Below are positions 61,739 through 64,000 of a stretch of DNA of 64,000 nt, piece after piece. The DNA is taken from positions 54,581-118,580 of the forward strand of contig JAHYJR010000005.1 in assembly GCA_019429005.1 (NCBI GenBank), given 5' to 3'. The notes beneath the pieces are model-generated. The model was not told the DNA's origin. It saw only the letters and a list, made by a program, of their open reading frames with translations, and searched no databases. Numbering within the stretch: the stretch's first letter is position 1; each line of letters begins with the position of its first letter. The position numbers were made by a program, and so were the translations under genes. This DNA comes from Nanobdellati archaeon (GTDB lineage Archaea > EX4484-52 > GLR71).

Positions 61739-63127
61739 ATGTGTTTAATGATGTATTATCGAAAACAGATTTTATTTATACTTTTAATTCTATTTGTAAT
61801 AGTAAGCAGTGGGTGTACAACAATAAATGACAATACTGATTTAATAGATACTTTCTTTTTAGAAAACACTTATATAACTGGACTAATCCCTCAATGTGAA
61901 TCTGGTCTTGTTGACAAAGATTTATGTTATCTTGATATCGCAATTCAGACAAAAAATGTATCTTATTGTTTTAATGTAGGTAGTGTCAATTTAATTCTAG
62001 AATGTATAACACGTTATGCGATTAAGACAAAAAATCCTAATATTTGTACAACGTCATATAGGGTTACAGATTCTTCTCGTGTGAACAAATTTACAAATGA
62101 TTACAGGTATAAATGCTATTATCATTACGCTCTTGAAACTGATGACAAATCAATTTGTGAATTTATTGAACCTCAGAATGAAGAAGCTAAACTGCTTAAA
62201 AAGTACTGTCTTGCAATCTTTGATAAAAACATAGATGCTTGCAGTTCTCTTGAGGTTGATTATTATATTAGCAATAAATATGATAAAATCCAAGGAGATT
62301 GCTTGATTGAGGTTGCAATACGCACAAAAGATGCGAAATTATGTGAATATGCTCTTTTACTTGAAAATGGTCCTTACGGTGTCTATCTTGATCGTCGTAT
62401 GGATGGTGTTTTTATATCTGATTGTTATTCAAAAGTTGCTGAAGCTGTAGGTGATAAAGGTCTATGTGAAAATGCAATAACATATCCTTACAAATATATA
62501 CCTTGTGTTGGCACATTCATACAGCCTGAAGAAGTCACAGATTTTTGCAACACATATACACCAGATTATATTTTAAGTTATAATATGGATACACAATGTG
62601 TAAAAGATCTTGTTCTTGGAAAAGACAACCATTTTTGTGATAATATAATTGATAAATCTGATAAAATACAATGTTTTGATACTGTATGTTCTGAACCTTA
62701 TACTGATTGTAAATCTAAGTACAAACTTTTGCTTGATGAAACCCTTTGTGTTCAGACAACGAAATATGATTTAAACACAAAATCTGAAGATTATGGACAT
62801 ATCTGGAGCGGTTATGCGGGTGGTGCTTGTATAGCAGATATTGCTCAGAAAACAAATAATCCAGTTCTTTGCGAAACAATAACAAACGAGGCATACAGAA
62901 ACAAATGTTATGTCGATTATGCGTACATGACAAAAGATTCAAAATATTGCATAAGTTTGACAATAACAGATGCAAAATCTGACTGCTATACCCCATTTGC
63001 AATATATGATATGGATGAGACTTATTGTCAAAAGATAGGTGTAGATACAAGTTTGATTCAACCTTGTCTTGACAGAATCGCATCAATTCGTGGTTCTGAA
63101 ATCAATTCCAAAACAGAATCTGTGTAA
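61739..63127 (+). CDS. Cys-rich lipoprotein with degenerate helical repeats (462 aa)
   Basis: Lipobox-like FVIVSSGC; recurrent C..(I/V/Y)A..TK(D/N)...C units. Confidence 0.7.
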   Translation: MCLMMYYRKQILFILLILFVIVSSGCTTINDNTDLIDTFFLENTYITGLIPQCESGLVDKDLCYLDIAIQTKNVSYCFNVGSVNLILECITRYAIKTKNPNICTTSYRVTDSSRVNKFTNDYRYKCYYHYALETDDKSICEFIEPQNEEAKLLKKYCLAIFDKNIDACSSLEVDYYISNKYDKIQGDCLIEVAIRTKDAKLCEYALLLENGPYGVYLDRRMDGVFISDCYSKVAEAVGDKGLCENAITYPYKYIPCVGTFIQPEEVTDFCNTYTPDYILSYNMDTQCVKDLVLGKDNHFCDNIIDKSDKIQCFDTVCSEPYTDCKSKYKLLLDETLCVQTTKYDLNTKSEDYGHIWSGYAGGACIADIAQKTNNPVLCETITNEAYRNKCYVDYAYMTKDSKYCISLTITDAKSDCYTPFAIYDMDETYCQKIGVDTSLIQPCLDRIASIRGSEINSKTESV

Positions 63128-63194
63128 TGTCATTATAAATTATACTTGTTGAATCTAACAAACATTTATAAATTTCACATATATAATTTATATC

Positions 63195-63275
63195 ATGGAT
63201 ATTAATACGGCTAATAATACAAATGCAATAAGTATAAAAATTATTAACCTTAGCTCTATTATTATACAGATATAA
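63195..63275 (+). promoter_or_regulatory. Candidate Ile-rich leader ORF (MDINTANNTNAISIKIINLSSIIIQI*) upstream of ileS
   Basis: ATG about 25 nt after TATA-like TTTATAAAT; 9 of 26 codons are Ile; followed by 9-bp inverted repeat AGTTTAAAT/ATTTAAACT (63299-63337). Confidence 0.4.
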
Positions 63276-63372
63276 TTACAATATTTGATCTGTGTTTCAG
63301 TTTAAATGTTGTGTAGTTCTTTTCTGATATTTAAACTTTAATACATCTAATATTTATTATGAGGTAATCCGT

Positions 63373-64000
63373 ATGAGCCATAATGATGTTGAAAAGGAAT
63401 TATTAGGATTCTGGAAAAAGAAAGATATATTTATGAAATCGGTAGATCAGAGACCGAAAGATAAGCAGTTTATATTTTATGATGGCCCGCCTTTTGCAAC
63501 AGGATTACCTCATTATGGTCACATTTTAGGTCTTACTATTAAAGACCTTTATCCACGATTTTGGACAATGAAAGGTTATCGTGTAGAACGACGTTGGGGT
63601 TGGGATTGTCATGGTCTTCCAATTGAAAACATCGCAGAAAAAGAGCTTGGTATTAAAAACAAGAAAGGTATTGAAGAATTAGGCGTTACAAAATTCAATA
63701 ATTTTTGCAGATCAAAAGTATTCTTTTTTGAGAAAGAATGGAAAACGACAGTAGATCGTATGGGTAAATGGATTGAGTTTGATAATTCTTACAAGACTCT
63801 TGATAATAGTTACATGGAGACAATCTGGTGGATATTTAAAAAATTGTATGATACTGATTATATCTACAAAGGTAAAAAAGTTCTTATGTATTGTCCGCGT
63901 TGTGAAACACCAATTGCTAATGCAGAAATTTCTATGGATAACAGTTATAAGGATGTTACTGAAAAAAGTGTAATTGCAAAATTCGCTCTTAAAGGTGAGA
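63373..64000 (+). CDS. ileS: Isoleucyl-tRNA synthetase, 5' part (runs off window)
   Basis: FYDGPPFATGLPHYGHILGLTIKDLYPRFWTMKGYRVERRWGWDCHGLPIE; GAGGT Shine-Dalgarno upstream of ATG. Confidence 0.95.
   Translation, partial: MSHNDVEKELLGFWKKKDIFMKSVDQRPKDKQFIFYDGPPFATGLPHYGHILGLTIKDLYPRFWTMKGYRVERRWGWDCHGLPIENIAEKELGIKNKKGIEELGVTKFNNFCRSKVFFFEKEWKTTVDRMGKWIEFDNSYKTLDNSYMETIWWIFKKLYDTDYIYKGKKVLMYCPRCETPIANAEISMDNSYKDVTEKSVIAKFALKGE

Overview
AT-rich archaeal chromosome segment; the split rpoB, archaeal-type ribosomal proteins, RFC, DGGGP synthase and BHB tRNA introns suggest a euryarchaeal or DPANN-like lineage (taxon is inferred, not proven). Left to right: (1) a type IV pilus-like operon with six prepilin-like proteins, one secretion ATPase and two TadC/FlaJ-like membrane proteins, followed by truA. 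(2) A long AT-rich spacer with a perfect 16-bp tandem array. (3) A reverse-strand block of giant secreted, membrane-anchored surface proteins (3134, 1109, 1058 and 3474 aa), with a tiny wHTH gene translationally coupled to the first and two miniature TM/coiled-coil proteins downstream of the tandem paralogs. rfcS-rfcL and two decayed genes lie inside this block. (4) A secreted transglutaminase-like protein with a membrane-anchored wHTH regulator. (5) An information-processing block: adenylate kinase 6, eL40, UbiA prenyltransferase, tRNAs, 5S rRNA, rpoH-rpoB''-rpoB'-rpoA1-rpoA2-eL30-uS12-uS7, a Cys-rich lipoprotein and the start of ileS. Main observations: all four recognised tRNA genes contain introns, and two (Asp, Lys) are in the T-loop at position 59/60 with hand-foldable BHB motifs. 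A 26-codon Ile-rich mini-ORF (9 of 26 Ile) plus a hairpin precedes ileS, resembling an attenuator. uS7 carries an N-terminal extension encoded by 18 tandem 15-bp repeats. The surface-protein block may be an undescribed cell-surface system. No CRISPR array, transposase or known defence system was seen. All family calls were made by eye; no database searches were run.
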